The position numbers were made by a program, and so were the translations under genes. Shown here piece after piece: positions 8,779-18,811 of a DNA stretch of 63,713 nucleotides. How positions within the stretch are numbered: position 1 is the first letter of the stretch; every line of letters begins with the position of its first letter. Location of the stretch: contig CABIVQ010000011.1 of NCBI GenBank assembly GCA_902362365.1, positions 1 to 63,713 of the forward strand. Direction: 5' to 3'. Under the pieces are notes generated by a model. The model did not search any database, was not told where the DNA came from, and worked only from the letters and a program-made list of their open reading frames with translations. Source of the stretch: Clostridiaceae bacterium. Its GTDB lineage: Bacteria > Bacillota > Clostridia > Peptostreptococcales > Peptostreptococcaceae.

Positions 8779-10032
8779 ATGGCTAAAATAATTGTAAAAA
8801 AGAGTAACCCACTTAAAGGTAGTGTTAAAATAGATGGAGCAAAAAATGCTGTATTACCAATAATAGCAGCAACATTATTAGCAAAAGGAAAATCAGTAAT
8901 AAAAGAAGTTCCTAACTTAAGGGATGTTCATGTTATATCAGATTTATTAAGACACTTAGGTGCAGAAGTTGAATACGAGGGGAAAACTTTAACTGTAGAT
9001 GCTACGAATATAACTACATGTGAAGCACCATATGAATTAGTAAGAAAAATGAGAGCGTCATTCTTAGTTATGGGACCATTATTATCTAGATTTAATTATA
9101 CAAAAATATCTATGCCAGGAGGGTGTGCTATAGGAACAAGACCTATAGACTTGCATTTAAAAGGATTTAAATGTTTAGGTGCAGATGTTGAAATAGACCA
9201 TGGATTTGTAGAAGCTAGAACAGAAAAGTTAAAAGGTTCTAAATTATATTTAGATTTCCCATCTGTTGGAGCAACTGAAAATATAATGATGGCTGCATGT
9301 TTAGCAGAAGGAACAACTATAATTGAAAACGCAGCAGAAGAACCAGAAATAGTAGATTTAGCTAATTTCTTAAATGAAATGGGTGCAGACGTAAAAGGTG
9401 CAGGAACAAATACTATAAGAATAAAAGGTGTTAAAGAGTTAAGAGGTGCAGAGCATACTGTTATACCTGATAGAATAGAAGCAGCAACTTATATGGTTGC
9501 AGCAGCTATGACTAAGGGAGATATAGTTATAGAGAACGTATTAATGGAGCACTTAAAGCCTGTTACTGCAAAATTAAAGGAAGCAGGATGTAAAATAATA
9601 GAATTAGAAAATGCGGTTAGAGTTATAGGTCCTGAAACTTTAAAGCCTATAGATATAAAAACTTTACCACATCCAGGATTCCCAACAGATGTTCAAGCTC
9701 AATTTATGGCGATGCTTACTATAGCTAAAGGAACTGGTGTAGTTATAGAAACTGTTTTTGAAAATAGATATATGCACGTGGCTGAGTTCAACAGAATGGG
9801 TGCAAATATAAAAATAGAGGGAAGAACAGCAGTAGTAAAAGGTGTAGATCAATTATATGGAGCAAAAGTAAATGCCACAGACTTAAGAGCTGGTGCAGCG
9901 CTTATACTATGTGGGCTTATAGCAGAAGGTGATACTGAAATAGGTGAAATATACCACATACAAAGAGGTTATGTAGATATAGATAAGAAAATAACTGCAT
10001 TAGGTGGAAATATAGAAATAGTTGAAGACTAA
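8779..10032 (+). CDS. murA: UDP-N-acetylglucosamine 1-carboxyvinyltransferase MurA
   Basis: 417 aa; GAGGAGAGG precedes the ATG. It transfers enolpyruvate from PEP to UDP-GlcNAc, the first committed peptidoglycan step. Visible motifs are DGAKNAVLP (~19-27), the catalytic loop [10 protein letters not shown] with Cys116, PDRIEAATY, and DLRAGAAL near the C-terminus. Cys at this position (not Asp) predicts normal fosfomycin sensitivity of this isozyme. It is followed by spoIID, as in Bacillus and Clostridia. Confidence 0.96.
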   Translation: MAKIIVKKSNPLKGSVKIDGAKNAVLPIIAATLLAKGKSVIKEVPNLRDVHVISDLLRHLGAEVEYEGKTLTVDATNITTCEAPYELVRKMRASFLVMGPLLSRFNYTKISMPGGCAIGTRPIDLHLKGFKCLGADVEIDHGFVEARTEKLKGSKLYLDFPSVGATENIMMAACLAEGTTIIENAAEEPEIVDLANFLNEMGADVKGAGTNTIRIKGVKELRGAEHTVIPDRIEAATYMVAAAMTKGDIVIENVLMEHLKPVTAKLKEAGCKIIELENAVRVIGPETLKPIDIKTLPHPGFPTDVQAQFMAMLTIAKGTGVVIETVFENRYMHVAEFNRMGANIKIEGRTAVVKGVDQLYGAKVNATDLRAGAALILCGLIAEGDTEIGEIYHIQRGYVDIDKKITALGGNIEIVED

Positions 10033-10111
10033 TTAATATATAGTGAAGTAATAAATATACAGGGTTTTTCATATACTTTAAGGATATTAGCTAAGCTAAG
10101 GAGGAAAGAAT

Positions 10112-11161
10112 ATGAAAAATCCTTTAGTAATTTTAGCGGGACTGGTTTTTTTATGTATATCTGTACCCGTTATTTTGAGTACCGCATTTTATAAAGACTC
10201 AGAAATAAGTAGCACAAATGAAAATATCAAAATAAATATTGAGACTAAGGGCGAGAAAGAAGAGAAACAAGAGAAAGAAGTAATAAACTATGAGACTATA
10301 GATGAAGAATCACCAAATATAAGTATATATAATCATAAGGCTGGTGTAATAGAATCTATAGATATAGAAACTTATCTTTATGGTGTTCTATCAGGCGAAA
10401 TGTCTGCAAAATTTAATATAGAAGCTCTGAAGGCTCAAGCAATAGCTGCAAGAACATTTGTAATGAATAAAAAAGAAAATCCTGTATCAAGTGGTCATAA
10501 GAATGCAGTGGTTTGTACAAACTATAAACATTGCCAGGAATATAAAAGTTATGAAGAGTTAAAATCAACTAATGGAACCCAATGGATGGAAGAATATTAT
10601 ACAAAGATAAAAAAAGCTGTAGATGAAACTAAAGGTCAAATTATAGTTTACGAAGATAAGCCAATATTACCATTATACTTTTCTACATCATCAGGAAAAA
10701 CTGAAAATAGTGAAGAAGTTTTTTCAACACAATACCCTTATTTAAAATCTGTAGAGAGTCCATATGATGGACAATCTCCTAAATACACATCACAAGTAGT
10801 TGTAAGCAAATCTGATTTTATTAACAATATAAAGAAAAGTTATCCTAATATCAGCATAAAATCAAGCAATCTAAAAGAGGATATTAAAATATTAAATAGA
10901 AATGAAGGAGGATCTGTAGGTAAAATAAAGGTTGGTGATAAAGAACTTACAGGTGTAAACATTCGAAGTATATTTAATCTTAATTCTGCTAATTTTGAAA
11001 TAGAGTTCAAAAATGATAATATAATATTTAATGTAAAAGGATATGGCCATGGAGTGGGAATGAGTCAATGGGGAGCAGAAGGTATGGCAGAAGAAGGATT
11101 TTTATATTATGAAATTTTAAAATATTATTATACAGGAACGGAAATTAAAGACCTATATTAA
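10112..11161 (+). CDS. spoIID: Stage II sporulation protein D (SpoIID), lytic transglycosylase
   Basis: 349 aa, AGGAGGAAAG before the ATG. Residues ~5-25 are a membrane anchor. The extracellular SpoIID domain carries YGVLSGEMSAKFNIEALKAQ, where the Glu of GEM is the catalytic acid in the family, then AIAARTFV, a Cys pair CTNYKHCQ and the C-terminal HGVGMSQWGAEGMA signature. SpoIID cuts glycan strands during engulfment with SpoIIP and SpoIIM. Expected to be mother-cell (sigma-E) expressed; no promoter was assigned. Confidence 0.95.
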   Translation: MKNPLVILAGLVFLCISVPVILSTAFYKDSEISSTNENIKINIETKGEKEEKQEKEVINYETIDEESPNISIYNHKAGVIESIDIETYLYGVLSGEMSAKFNIEALKAQAIAARTFVMNKKENPVSSGHKNAVVCTNYKHCQEYKSYEELKSTNGTQWMEEYYTKIKKAVDETKGQIIVYEDKPILPLYFSTSSGKTENSEEVFSTQYPYLKSVESPYDGQSPKYTSQVVVSKSDFINNIKKSYPNISIKSSNLKEDIKILNRNEGGSVGKIKVGDKELTGVNIRSIFNLNSANFEIEFKNDNIIFNVKGYGHGVGMSQWGAEGMAEEGFLYYEILKYYYTGTEIKDLY

Positions 11162-11244
11162 AATAAAAAATATATGGATAAATTGTATAAAAATAGAAGA
11201 TACAGGAGACACTTCAAATGTATTAATATATTTGGAGGTGCTGT

Positions 11245-11889
11245 ATGAAAAAAAAGTTATTAGAAAATGATATTTTTTATCTATCGTTATTTGTATGCGT
11301 ATGTTTAGTAGCAGTAGGCGGAGTTTGGCTTACAAATAGTAATGTAAATAAGCTAGCTAGTAATGATACAGATAGAAATGAAGAGATACATTTAATAGAT
11401 AATGATAAAAAAGAAGATGCAATACCAACAACTACTGATTCTGATCAAAATTTAGCTAAGGCAAAAGAAGAGAAAGAAGATAGTAGTGATAAATTAAGTT
11501 TCTTAGGAACTAAGGTAATAAGAGAATTCTCAGAAAAAGAACCTAGTTATTCAGAAACTTTAAATGTATGGGAAATACATAAAGGTGTTGATGTAAGTAC
11601 AACAGAAGGTCAAGAAATAAAATCATTATTAAATGGAAAAGTAATAGACGTTTATAAAGATGATGAACATGGTATGTCTGTTAAAGTACAATATGATAAT
11701 GATATTATAGTAGTTTATTCAAATTTAAGTGAAGATATTAAAGTAGAAAAAAATCAAGAATTAGAAGAAGGACAATGTATAGGTTTAGCAGGAAATACAA
11801 CAGCTGTTGAAAGCGAAAGTGAACAACATGTACATGTAGAAGCATTCAAAGGTGAAGAATCTATAGATCCAATGTTTTTAATAGATTAA
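11245..11889 (+). CDS. spoIIQ: SpoIIQ, forespore M23/LytM-domain protein
   Basis: 214 aa, TTTGGAGGTG before the ATG. One transmembrane segment (~10-30), an acidic linker to ~85, then a LytM (peptidase M23) domain. In B. subtilis SpoIIQ binds SpoIIIAH across the intermembrane space and is a degenerate peptidase. Here the zinc-site residues appear intact: H112 and D116 in IHKGVDVS, and the HxH pair H195/H197 in EQHVHVEAF. This is the pattern known for clostridial SpoIIQ, which keeps zinc binding. It is directly downstream of spoIID, before spoIIID. Confidence 0.92.
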   Translation: MKKKLLENDIFYLSLFVCVCLVAVGGVWLTNSNVNKLASNDTDRNEEIHLIDNDKKEDAIPTTTDSDQNLAKAKEEKEDSSDKLSFLGTKVIREFSEKEPSYSETLNVWEIHKGVDVSTTEGQEIKSLLNGKVIDVYKDDEHGMSVKVQYDNDIIVVYSNLSEDIKVEKNQELEEGQCIGLAGNTTAVESESEQHVHVEAFKGEESIDPMFLID

Positions 11890-11894
11890 AAAAT

Positions 11895-11939
11895 ATAACA
11901 GATTTAATCATAATGATTAAGTCTGTTATATTTTTTTTT
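11895..11939 (+). terminator. Terminator after spoIIQ
   Basis: Stem ATAACAGATTTAATCA / GATTAAGTCTGTTAT with a short loop, then nine or more T. It begins 6 bp after the stop. Confidence 0.9.
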
Positions 11940-11986
11940 GTTTTTACATATATATCATTAAGGCTATTAGGTTAGGGGGGGAAATC

Positions 11987-12253
11987 TTGAAATCGCATAT
12001 AGAGGAAAGAGCCATTGTTGTAGCAAAATATATACTAGAGAAAAATACTACAGTTAGACAAACAGCCAAAACCTTTGGAGTAAGTAAAAGTACAATCCAT
12101 AAAGATGTAACGGAACGATTAGAAGAAATAAACCCATCTCTAGCAAAAGAGGTTAAGAAGGTTTTAGAAAAAAATAAATCTGAGAGACATATTAGAGGAG
12201 GTTTAGCAACAAAATTAAAATATGAAAAAGAAAACAAAAAAGATGTAGGGTAA
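11987..12253 (+). CDS. spoIIID: SpoIIID, mother-cell transcription regulator
   Basis: 88 aa with a TTG start (KSHIEERAIV follows) after a G-rich Shine-Dalgarno GGGGGGG. The helix-turn-helix is clear: TTVRQTAKTFGVSKSTIHKD (~23-42). A basic C-terminus (KNKSERHIRGGLATKLKYEK) fits the second DNA-contacting helix of SpoIIID. It modulates sigma-E genes and leads to sigma-K synthesis. Length and position before mbl match B. subtilis. Confidence 0.95.
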   Translation: MKSHIEERAIVVAKYILEKNTTVRQTAKTFGVSKSTIHKDVTERLEEINPSLAKEVKKVLEKNKSERHIRGGLATKLKYEKENKKDVG

Positions 12254-12268
12254 AACCTACATTTTTTC
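12244..12268 (+). terminator. Terminator after spoIIID
   Basis: Short stem TGTAGG / CCTACA followed by TTTTTTCTT. It overlaps the last codons of spoIIID. Confidence 0.75.
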
Positions 12269-12351
12269 TTGACTAAAGTAAAGATTTTGTATATCTTGTA
12301 TCTAGGAGTATAAAGACAAATAAGATATGAAAATAAAGAGGAGTTGAAGAA

Positions 12352-13371
12352 ATGGCTAGAGTTGACATAGGTATAGACTTAGGGACGGCAAATGTAATAG
12401 TTTATGTAAGTGGGAAAGGTATTGTTTTAGAAGAGCCATCTGTAGTAGCTATAGATAAAAGAACAAATTCTGTATTAGCTGTAGGAGAAGAAGCTAGGAA
12501 AATGATAGGGAGAACACCAGGAAATATAGTAGCAATAAGACCTTTAAGAGATGGTGTAATATCAGATTATGATGTAACGGAAAAAATGTTAAAATATTTC
12601 GTAGAGAAAGTAGTAGATAAAAAAGGTTTTGGAAGATTTTTTATGCCTAGAATAATGGTATGTGTTCCAACAGGAGTTACAGAGGTCGAAAAAAGAGCGG
12701 TAGAAGAAGCTACAAGACAAGCTGGTGCAAGAGAAGTTTATATAATTGAAGAACCTATAGCAGCAGCAATAGGGGCCGGAATAGATATATCTCAGCCGAA
12801 TGGAAACATGGTTATAGATATAGGTGGAGGTACAGCTGATATAGCTGTTATATCTCTAGGAGGAGCTGTTGTTAGTGAATCTATTAAAATAGGTGGAGAT
12901 AGATTTGATGAAGCGATAGTTAGATATATCAAAAAGCAAAAAAATCTTCTAATAGGGGAAAGAAGTGCAGAAAAGTTAAAGATTGAAATAGGAACTGCAA
13001 TTAAACCAAAAGAAGAAAAATATATGAAAATCAGCGGAAGAAACTTAGTTACAGGTCTTCCTGAATCTATGGAAATAGCATCTTCAGAAATATTAGAAGC
13101 TGTTAGTGAATGTGTAGAGCAAATAGTTATTGCAACTCGTTATGTCTTAGAGCAAACACCTCCAGAATTAGCTGCAGACATAAGTGATAGAGGGATAATA
13201 ATGACAGGTGGGGGAGCTTTACTACAAGGTTTAGATAAAAAGATACAGGAGAGTACGGGTATAAGAGTATCAGTAGCAGAAGATGCTTTATCATGTGTGG
13301 CAAAAGGTACTGGAAGTTCATTAAGCTCGTTAGATTTATTAGAAATGGGCGGAACTTTTAAGAAGAGATAA
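12352..13371 (+). CDS. mbl: MreB-family actin homolog, Mbl type
   Basis: 339 aa, AGAGGAG before the ATG. Bacterial actin fold: phosphate-1 loop IDLGTANVIVY at the N-terminus, phosphate-2 loop VIDIGGGTADIAVIS (~150), and the adenosine motif IIMTGGGALLQGL (~285). It polymerises on the membrane and guides elongasome wall synthesis. Position after spoIIID is where B. subtilis carries mbl; mreB itself lies elsewhere with mreCD. MreB and Mbl cannot be separated by sequence reading alone. Confidence 0.9.
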   Translation: MARVDIGIDLGTANVIVYVSGKGIVLEEPSVVAIDKRTNSVLAVGEEARKMIGRTPGNIVAIRPLRDGVISDYDVTEKMLKYFVEKVVDKKGFGRFFMPRIMVCVPTGVTEVEKRAVEEATRQAGAREVYIIEEPIAAAIGAGIDISQPNGNMVIDIGGGTADIAVISLGGAVVSESIKIGGDRFDEAIVRYIKKQKNLLIGERSAEKLKIEIGTAIKPKEEKYMKISGRNLVTGLPESMEIASSEILEAVSECVEQIVIATRYVLEQTPPELAADISDRGIIMTGGGALLQGLDKKIQESTGIRVSVAEDALSCVAKGTGSSLSSLDLLEMGGTFKKR

Positions 13372-13373
13372 TT

Positions 13374-13420
13374 AAAATAAAGAGCTATCTAAAAATATTT
13401 TTAGATAGCTCTTTATTTTA
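13374..13420. terminator. Bidirectional terminator between mbl and yyaC
   Basis: A near-perfect stem of about 20 bp, AAAATAAAGAGCTATCTAAA / TTTAGATAGCTCTTTATTTT, with A and T flanks on both sides. It sits between the convergent stops of mbl and yyaC and can end both transcripts. Confidence 0.92.
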
Positions 13421-13435
13421 ATTGTGAAATTATAG

Positions 13436-13945
13436 CTAAGTTGCTAGAAGAAGAGATAGTGCAACAGTTTCGGCTAATTCTAATACAAAGCTAAGTCTAA
13501 CATTATTGAATGAAAATCTATTATTTTCATCAATTTTATCTACTATACCTACTATTGAAAAACTTCCAACTTGAGGAAGTTTTTTACCGACTCCTTTTCC
13601 AGGAAGAATAGGTCCTTTTCGAATTTGTATATTACCTATACTATTTTTAGATCCGAGACAAGCATCAATGGCTAAAAACTCACCTTTAGGGTGAAGTCTT
13701 TTTATTTCTTCAATTGACTCATATATATTTAAAGCATGGATAGGATTATCTAAGGTACCGTAAACTGGGTATTTAAAATCGCTATTTTTTAGCATAGTTC
13801 CAACTAAAGGGCCTAGAGCATCACCTATAGCCCGATCTGTTCCTATACAAATAACAATAGTATTTTCATTTATAATATCTTTTAGTATTAAGCTTAATAC
13901 TTGAGCTACATTCTCTTTTTTATAATTTACTTTAGCTAGATACAT
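13436..13945 (-). CDS. yyaC: YyaC family spore protein (Gpr-like fold)
   Basis: I place the start at 13943-13945 (MYLAKVNYKK, 169 aa) because GAAGGGGGTG lies just upstream; the longer in-frame start at 14020 lacks a ribosome site. Visible motifs: IVICIGTDRAIGDALGPLVG, LDNPIHALN, AIDACLGS and QVGSFSIVG. These match the YyaC sporulation family, related to the germination protease Gpr but of unsettled activity. Monocistronic, convergent with mbl. In Peptostreptococcaceae it lies before metK, as here. Confidence 0.88.
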   Translation of the reverse strand: MYLAKVNYKKENVAQVLSLILKDIINENTIVICIGTDRAIGDALGPLVGTMLKNSDFKYPVYGTLDNPIHALNIYESIEEIKRLHPKGEFLAIDACLGSKNSIGNIQIRKGPILPGKGVGKKLPQVGSFSIVGIVDKIDENNRFSFNNVRLSFVLELAETVALSLLLAT

Positions 13946-14217
13946 AGGAACACCCCCTTCAAAAATATATGAACTTTCAATCTGAAAAATACCTAACTTT
14001 AGATTACATATAAATATCATATTTATAATATGTAGCCAATGGATAAATAATAATACCTACTATATAGTATATAGTGATAAGCTTAAAAAATTATTATGTA
14101 TTAAAGCATAATTATCAAATTATAAATGCTTGACATAAAAATTAAAAAATAGTAACATATAATTAATTAATAAACAGAATATAAATTGATTTTAATAAAT
14201 ATGAAAATATTTATTAC

Positions 14218-14320
14218 CTTATCAAGAGTGGCAGAGGGATAGGCCCTGTGAAGCCCGGCAACCGCCCGAAAGGGAAACGGTGCTAAATCCTACAAGATTT
14301 TAGAATCTTGAAAGATGAGG
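14218..14320 (+). promoter_or_regulatory. SAM-I (S-box) riboswitch
   Basis: The S-box core is clear: CTTATCAAGAGTGGCAGAGG (P1/P2a), GCCCTGTGAAGCCCGGCAAC (kink-turn and SAM-binding core), and CGGTGCTAAATCC into a closing GATGAGG. SAM binding favours the downstream terminator at 14353, so metK is expressed when SAM is low. About 150 bp separate the aptamer end from metK. Confidence 0.96.
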
Positions 14321-14352
14321 TTAGTTAATTAATGCATAGAATTGTGATAATT

Positions 14353-14390
14353 AGCCTCTTCTTTTTAAGAAGAGGCTTTTTAATTTTTAT
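14353..14390 (+). terminator. Expression-platform terminator of the SAM riboswitch
   Basis: Stem AGCCTCTTCTT / AAGAAGAGGCT with a tiny loop and a following T-rich tract. The upstream GATGAGG strand of P1 is available for alternative pairing with CCTCTTC, as expected for S-box attenuation. Confidence 0.9.
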
Positions 14391-14472
14391 ATTTTATATG
14401 CAAATTAATATAAACTCAGAAAATAAACAAAATAAATATAGAACTTAAAAAAATTTAAAGGAGGAAATAAAA

Positions 14473-15666
14473 ATGGCAAGACATTTATTTACATCAGAAT
14501 CAGTTACAGAAGGTCATCCAGATAAAATATGTGATCAAATATCAGATGCGATACTAGATGCTTTATTAGAAAAAGACCCACTATCTAGAGTAGCATGTGA
14601 GACAACAGTTACAACGGGGTTAGTTTTAGTTGCGGGAGAAATAACTACATCGGCATATGTTGATATTCCTAAGCTAGTAAGAAATACTATTGAAGAAATA
14701 GGATATACGAGAGCTAAATTTGGATTTGACTGTAATACTTGTGCTGTTATAACATCTATAGATGAGCAATCAGGAGATATAGCTATGGGTGTTGATGAAG
14801 CTTTAGAAAATAAAGTTGGAGAAGAAACAGAAGATGAAATAGAAAAAGTAGGTGCTGGAGATCAAGGTATAATGTTTGGTTTTGCATGTAACGAAACAGA
14901 AGAATTAATGCCACTTCCAATATCTTTAGCTCATAAATTATCGAGAAGATTAACTGAAGTTAGAAAATCTGGATTATTAGATTATTTAAGACCAGATGGA
15001 AAAACTCAAGTTACAGTTGAATATGATGGAAATAAAGCTGTTAGAGTACATACAGTTCTTATATCGACTCAACACTCAGAAGATGTAGATAATGATACAA
15101 TAAGAAGAGATTTAATAGAACAAGTAATAAAGTATGTAATACCTGCTGAATTACTTGATGAAGAAACTATGATATATATAAATCCTACAGGAAGATTCGT
15201 TATAGGTGGACCTCAAGGTGATACAGGACTTACTGGTAGAAAAATAATAATAGATACTTATGGGGGATACTCTAGACATGGAGGAGGAGCATTCTCAGGA
15301 AAAGATCCTACTAAGGTTGATAGATCAGCTGCGTATGCTGCAAGATATGTTGCTAAAAATATAGTAGCTGCTGGGCTAGCTGATAAGTGTGAAATAGAAT
15401 TAGCGTATGCTATAGGTGTAGCTAAACCATTATCAATATTTATAGATACTTTTGGAACTGGAAAAGTTTCAGAAGAAAAATTAGTAGAGTTAGTAAATAA
15501 GAATTTTGACTTAAGACCGGGAGCTATAATAAGAGACTTAGATTTAAGAAAACCTATGTATAAGCAAGTTGCTGCTTATGGACATTTTGGAAGAACTGAT
15601 ATAGATTTACCATGGGAAAGAACTGATAAAGCAGAAGTATTAAAACAACAAGCATTAGAAGCATAA
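14473..15666 (+). CDS. metK: S-adenosylmethionine synthetase
   Basis: 397 aa, AAGGAGG before the ATG. It forms SAM from methionine and ATP. Signature blocks: [16 protein letters not shown] at the N-terminus, [12 protein letters not shown] (~126) and the P-loop-like [19 protein letters not shown] (~270). Preceded by a SAM-I riboswitch, giving direct feedback by its product. Confidence 0.97.
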   Translation: MARHLFTSESVTEGHPDKICDQISDAILDALLEKDPLSRVACETTVTTGLVLVAGEITTSAYVDIPKLVRNTIEEIGYTRAKFGFDCNTCAVITSIDEQSGDIAMGVDEALENKVGEETEDEIEKVGAGDQGIMFGFACNETEELMPLPISLAHKLSRRLTEVRKSGLLDYLRPDGKTQVTVEYDGNKAVRVHTVLISTQHSEDVDNDTIRRDLIEQVIKYVIPAELLDEETMIYINPTGRFVIGGPQGDTGLTGRKIIIDTYGGYSRHGGGAFSGKDPTKVDRSAAYAARYVAKNIVAAGLADKCEIELAYAIGVAKPLSIFIDTFGTGKVSEEKLVELVNKNFDLRPGAIIRDLDLRKPMYKQVAAYGHFGRTDIDLPWERTDKAEVLKQQALEA

Positions 15667-15672
15667 TAATAC

Positions 15673-15715
15673 AAGGGCTGTTTCAAATTTGATTTTGAAA
15701 CATGCCCTTTATTTT
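15673..15715 (+). terminator. Terminator after metK
   Basis: Stem AAGGGCTGTTTCAAA / TTTGAAACATGCCCTT with a short loop, followed by TATTTTATT. It starts 7 bp after the stop. Confidence 0.88.
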
Positions 15716-15789
15716 ATTGTTTATAAAATGTATAATAGTTACGAATTAAGTATATTATAAAAACACTATTTGTTTGTAGGAGAAAAGAT

Positions 15790-18012
15790 ATGGAAAGATT
15801 AGAAGGAATGATAAGTGATATAGTATTTAAAAATGAAGAAAATGGATATACTATAGCTCATTTAGCCAACAGTATGGATGATATTGTAATAGTAGGATGC
15901 ATGCCAACTTTATCAGTAGGAGAAAGCATAGAGGTAGAAGGAAAGTGGGTAAATCATAAAACTTATGGAACTCAATTTGAAGTAAGTAAGTTTATGCCTG
16001 TTATACCATCTTCACTAGAAGGAATTTATGCCTATTTATCATCTGGAATGATACATGGTATAGGTGAAAAAATGGCTAAAAGAATTGTTGATAAATTTGG
16101 TGTTAATACTTTAGATATAATACAAAATAATCCAGAACGTCTAGAAGAAGTAGAAGGTATTGGCGGTAAAAAACTAAAACAAATAGTAAAAAGCTACGAA
16201 GAAAATAGAGAACTGCGAAATATAATAATAGAACTATCTCCATATGGTATAACTCCTAATTACTGCTTAAAAATATACAAAAAATATAAGGATAAATCGA
16301 TAGAAGTTATTAATAAAAATCCATATAGACTCGCAGAAGATATAAGAGGTATTGGATTTAAAATAGCTGATGAAATAGCTAATAAAATAGGAATAGATAA
16401 ATATTCAGATGATAGAATATGCCAAGGTATATTGTATGCTTTAAATCAATCATTAGGAAGTGGCCATACTTATTTACCTAAACCTATTTTAATACAAGAA
16501 GCTAAAAAAATATTAGATGTAGAAGCATCTATGATAGATAATTGTATTATGGCATTAGCATATGACCAGAAAATTCACTTAGAGCAATCAAACGGTCAAC
16601 AATTAATTTATTTAATGCCTTATTATATGTCTGAGAATGGAGTATGTAAACAAATAATTAAACTATCACAATGTGAGTTTGATGATTTAAATATTGATAT
16701 AGATGAAGAAATTAGATCTTTAGAAGAAGAAGAAAATATAAAATTAGCAAGTAACCAAATTTTAGCAGTTAAAGAGGCTATTAATACTGGTGTACTAGTA
16801 ATTACTGGTGGCCCAGGTACTGGTAAAACTACAACTATAAATACAATAATTAAAGTATTTGAAAATAATAAGAAGAAAGTTGTTTTAGCGGCTCCAACAG
16901 GTCGTGCTGCAAAAAGAATGAGCGAGACATCTCAAAGAGAAGCTAAAACTATACATAGATTATTAGAAATGGGATTTGCAACAGATAGTGATGACCTAAT
17001 GTTCTTAAAAAATGAAGAAGATCCTATTAATGCGGATGTTGTTATTTTAGATGAAGTATCAATGGTTGATATATTGTTGATGTATAGTATGTTAAGAGCT
17101 ATAAAATCAGGTACAAGGGTAATCTTGGTTGGAGATAGTGATCAGCTACCATCAGTAGGAGCAGGTAATGTACTAAAAGATATAATTGAATCTAATGTTA
17201 TTAATGTAGTTAAATTAAATGAAATTTTTAGACAAGCCCAAGAGAGTATGATAGTAGTAAATGCTCATAAAATAAATAAAGGAGAGCCATTATTCTTAAA
17301 TTCTAAGGGAAAAGATTTTTTCTTTATAAGAAAAAATACTAATGAAGAAATTATAGATGAAATAGTAGAAATAGTTAGCGAAAGATTACCTAAGTTTTAT
17401 AAACTTGATAAATTAAAGGATATACAAGTTCTAGCATCTATGAGAAAAGGAGATGTAGGAGTAACTAACCTCAATATGGCGTTGCAAAAAAGTCTAAACA
17501 AGCCTGAGAAATTTAAAGTTGAAGAAAATTTTGCAAAGAGAATATTTAGAGTTGGTGATAAAGTAATGCAAATAAAAAATAACTACACTAAAAAATGGGA
17601 AAGTGAAGATAGAAAAGATAGTGGAGAAGGTATATATAATGGGGATATTGGATATATATACCATATAGATAAAGAAAATAAAAAAGTGCATGTATTATTT
17701 GACCAAGTAAAAATTGTTGATTATACTTATGATGAGTTAGATGAATTAGATCATAGTTTTTGTACAACTATACATAAAAGTCAAGGTAGTGAATTTCCTG
17801 TAGTTGTTATACCAATAACTTGGGCTCCACCTATGTTGTTGAGCAGAAACTTACTATATACAGCAGTTACTAGAGCAAAAAAATTAGTTGTACTAGTAGG
17901 AGATGTTAAATATTTAGAGTATATGATAAAGAATAATAGAACTAATGACAGATATTCAAATTTAGCAAATAAGTTAAATAAATTTAAACAAGAAGGGCTG
18001 TTGTTAAAATAA
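15790..18012 (+). CDS. recD2: RecD2-type ATP-dependent 5'-3' DNA helicase
   Basis: 740 aa, typical RecD2 length; GTAGGAG before the ATG. An N-terminal OB-like and helix-hairpin-helix region (GIGEKMAKRIVDKFG, VEGIGGKKLKQI) precedes SF1B helicase motifs: Walker A GGPGTGKTTT (~340), motif II VILDEVSMVD, motif III LVGDSDQLPSVG, and C-terminal TTIHKSQGSEFPVV and LYTAVTRAKK. RecD2 works without RecB or RecC in replication-fork maintenance and repair. It is followed after one base by comFC. Confidence 0.94.
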   Translation: MERLEGMISDIVFKNEENGYTIAHLANSMDDIVIVGCMPTLSVGESIEVEGKWVNHKTYGTQFEVSKFMPVIPSSLEGIYAYLSSGMIHGIGEKMAKRIVDKFGVNTLDIIQNNPERLEEVEGIGGKKLKQIVKSYEENRELRNIIIELSPYGITPNYCLKIYKKYKDKSIEVINKNPYRLAEDIRGIGFKIADEIANKIGIDKYSDDRICQGILYALNQSLGSGHTYLPKPILIQEAKKILDVEASMIDNCIMALAYDQKIHLEQSNGQQLIYLMPYYMSENGVCKQIIKLSQCEFDDLNIDIDEEIRSLEEEENIKLASNQILAVKEAINTGVLVITGGPGTGKTTTINTIIKVFENNKKKVVLAAPTGRAAKRMSETSQREAKTIHRLLEMGFATDSDDLMFLKNEEDPINADVVILDEVSMVDILLMYSMLRAIKSGTRVILVGDSDQLPSVGAGNVLKDIIESNVINVVKLNEIFRQAQESMIVVNAHKINKGEPLFLNSKGKDFFFIRKNTNEEIIDEIVEIVSERLPKFYKLDKLKDIQVLASMRKGDVGVTNLNMALQKSLNKPEKFKVEENFAKRIFRVGDKVMQIKNNYTKKWESEDRKDSGEGIYNGDIGYIYHIDKENKKVHVLFDQVKIVDYTYDELDELDHSFCTTIHKSQGSEFPVVVIPITWAPPMLLSRNLLYTAVTRAKKLVVLVGDVKYLEYMIKNNRTNDRYSNLANKLNKFKQEGLLLK

Positions 18013-18013
18013 A

Positions 18014-18775
18014 ATGATTTTTTATGAAGTGTTAGATTTAGTTTTAGACTTTATATATCCAAAAAATATAAGTTGTATATTATGTAATAAACCCATAAAG
18101 AAAATAAATACATATTCATTATGTAAAGATTGCTTTAAAGAGTTAAATTTTATACAAGATGGCTGTATTAAATGTGGGAAGCCAATAATATATCATTCAT
18201 TAGAAAAATTAGATATATGTGGATGCAGTTATTGTTTTAATAAAAGTTTTTATTTTGATAAAGCTATATCGTGTATAGAGTATAGTGACATTAGTAAATC
18301 TATGATATTGGGATTTAAATATAAAAATAAAACTTATATGGCTAAATATATATCTAATATAATGAAAGAAAAATTAGACTTAGAGAACATTAAATTTGAT
18401 TATATTACATTTGTACCACTTCATAAAAAAAGAATGAGAAAAAGAGGATTTAACCAATCTGAAAAAATTGCTAAGGAACTGGAGAAAATGATAGATATAC
18501 CGATATTGGATTGTATATATAGGAAATCAAATACAAATAGACTATACAATTTAAATAGAAAAGAGAGAAAAATAGAATTAAAAAATGCTTTTTTAGTTAA
18601 AGAAAATATAAACTATGCTAATGGTAAGAATATTTTATTAATAGATGATATATTTACAACTGGCTCAACGGTAAATGAAATATCAAAACTATTAAAGTTA
18701 AATAATGTAAATAAAATATTCGTAATGACTTTACTAACGAAGAGTAATGATAATTATATAAAAGCAGAAAATTAG
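18014..18775 (+). CDS. comFC: ComFC-family phosphoribosyltransferase-like protein
   Basis: 253 aa. An N-terminal zinc-binding region holds Cys pairs (CILCNKP, LCKDC, CIKCGKP, CGCSYC). The type I PRTase PRPP loop is near the C-terminus (ILLIDDIFTTGSTVNE). Required for DNA uptake in competent Bacillus, but widespread in bacteria not known to be competent, where its role is unclear. It starts 1 bp after the recD2 stop with only a weak, distant GAAGGG, so translational coupling is likely. The promoter of the downstream ncRNA overlaps its stop codon. Confidence 0.9.
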   Translation: MIFYEVLDLVLDFIYPKNISCILCNKPIKKINTYSLCKDCFKELNFIQDGCIKCGKPIIYHSLEKLDICGCSYCFNKSFYFDKAISCIEYSDISKSMILGFKYKNKTYMAKYISNIMKEKLDLENIKFDYITFVPLHKKRMRKRGFNQSEKIAKELEKMIDIPILDCIYRKSNTNRLYNLNRKERKIELKNAFLVKENINYANGKNILLIDDIFTTGSTVNEISKLLKLNNVNKIFVMTLLTKSNDNYIKAEN

Positions 18776-18776
18776 C

Positions 18777-18805
18777 TTGACATATAATTAGAAAGATAAT
18801 AAAAT
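18777..18805 (+). promoter_or_regulatory. Promoter of the raiA-type ncRNA
   Basis: Consensus TTGACA (18777-18782), 17-bp spacer, TAAAAT (18800-18805). It starts 2 bp after the comFC stop. The expected transcription start near 18812 coincides with the 5' strand of the closing stem of the ncRNA. Confidence 0.8.
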
Positions 18806-18811
18806 AAATAG

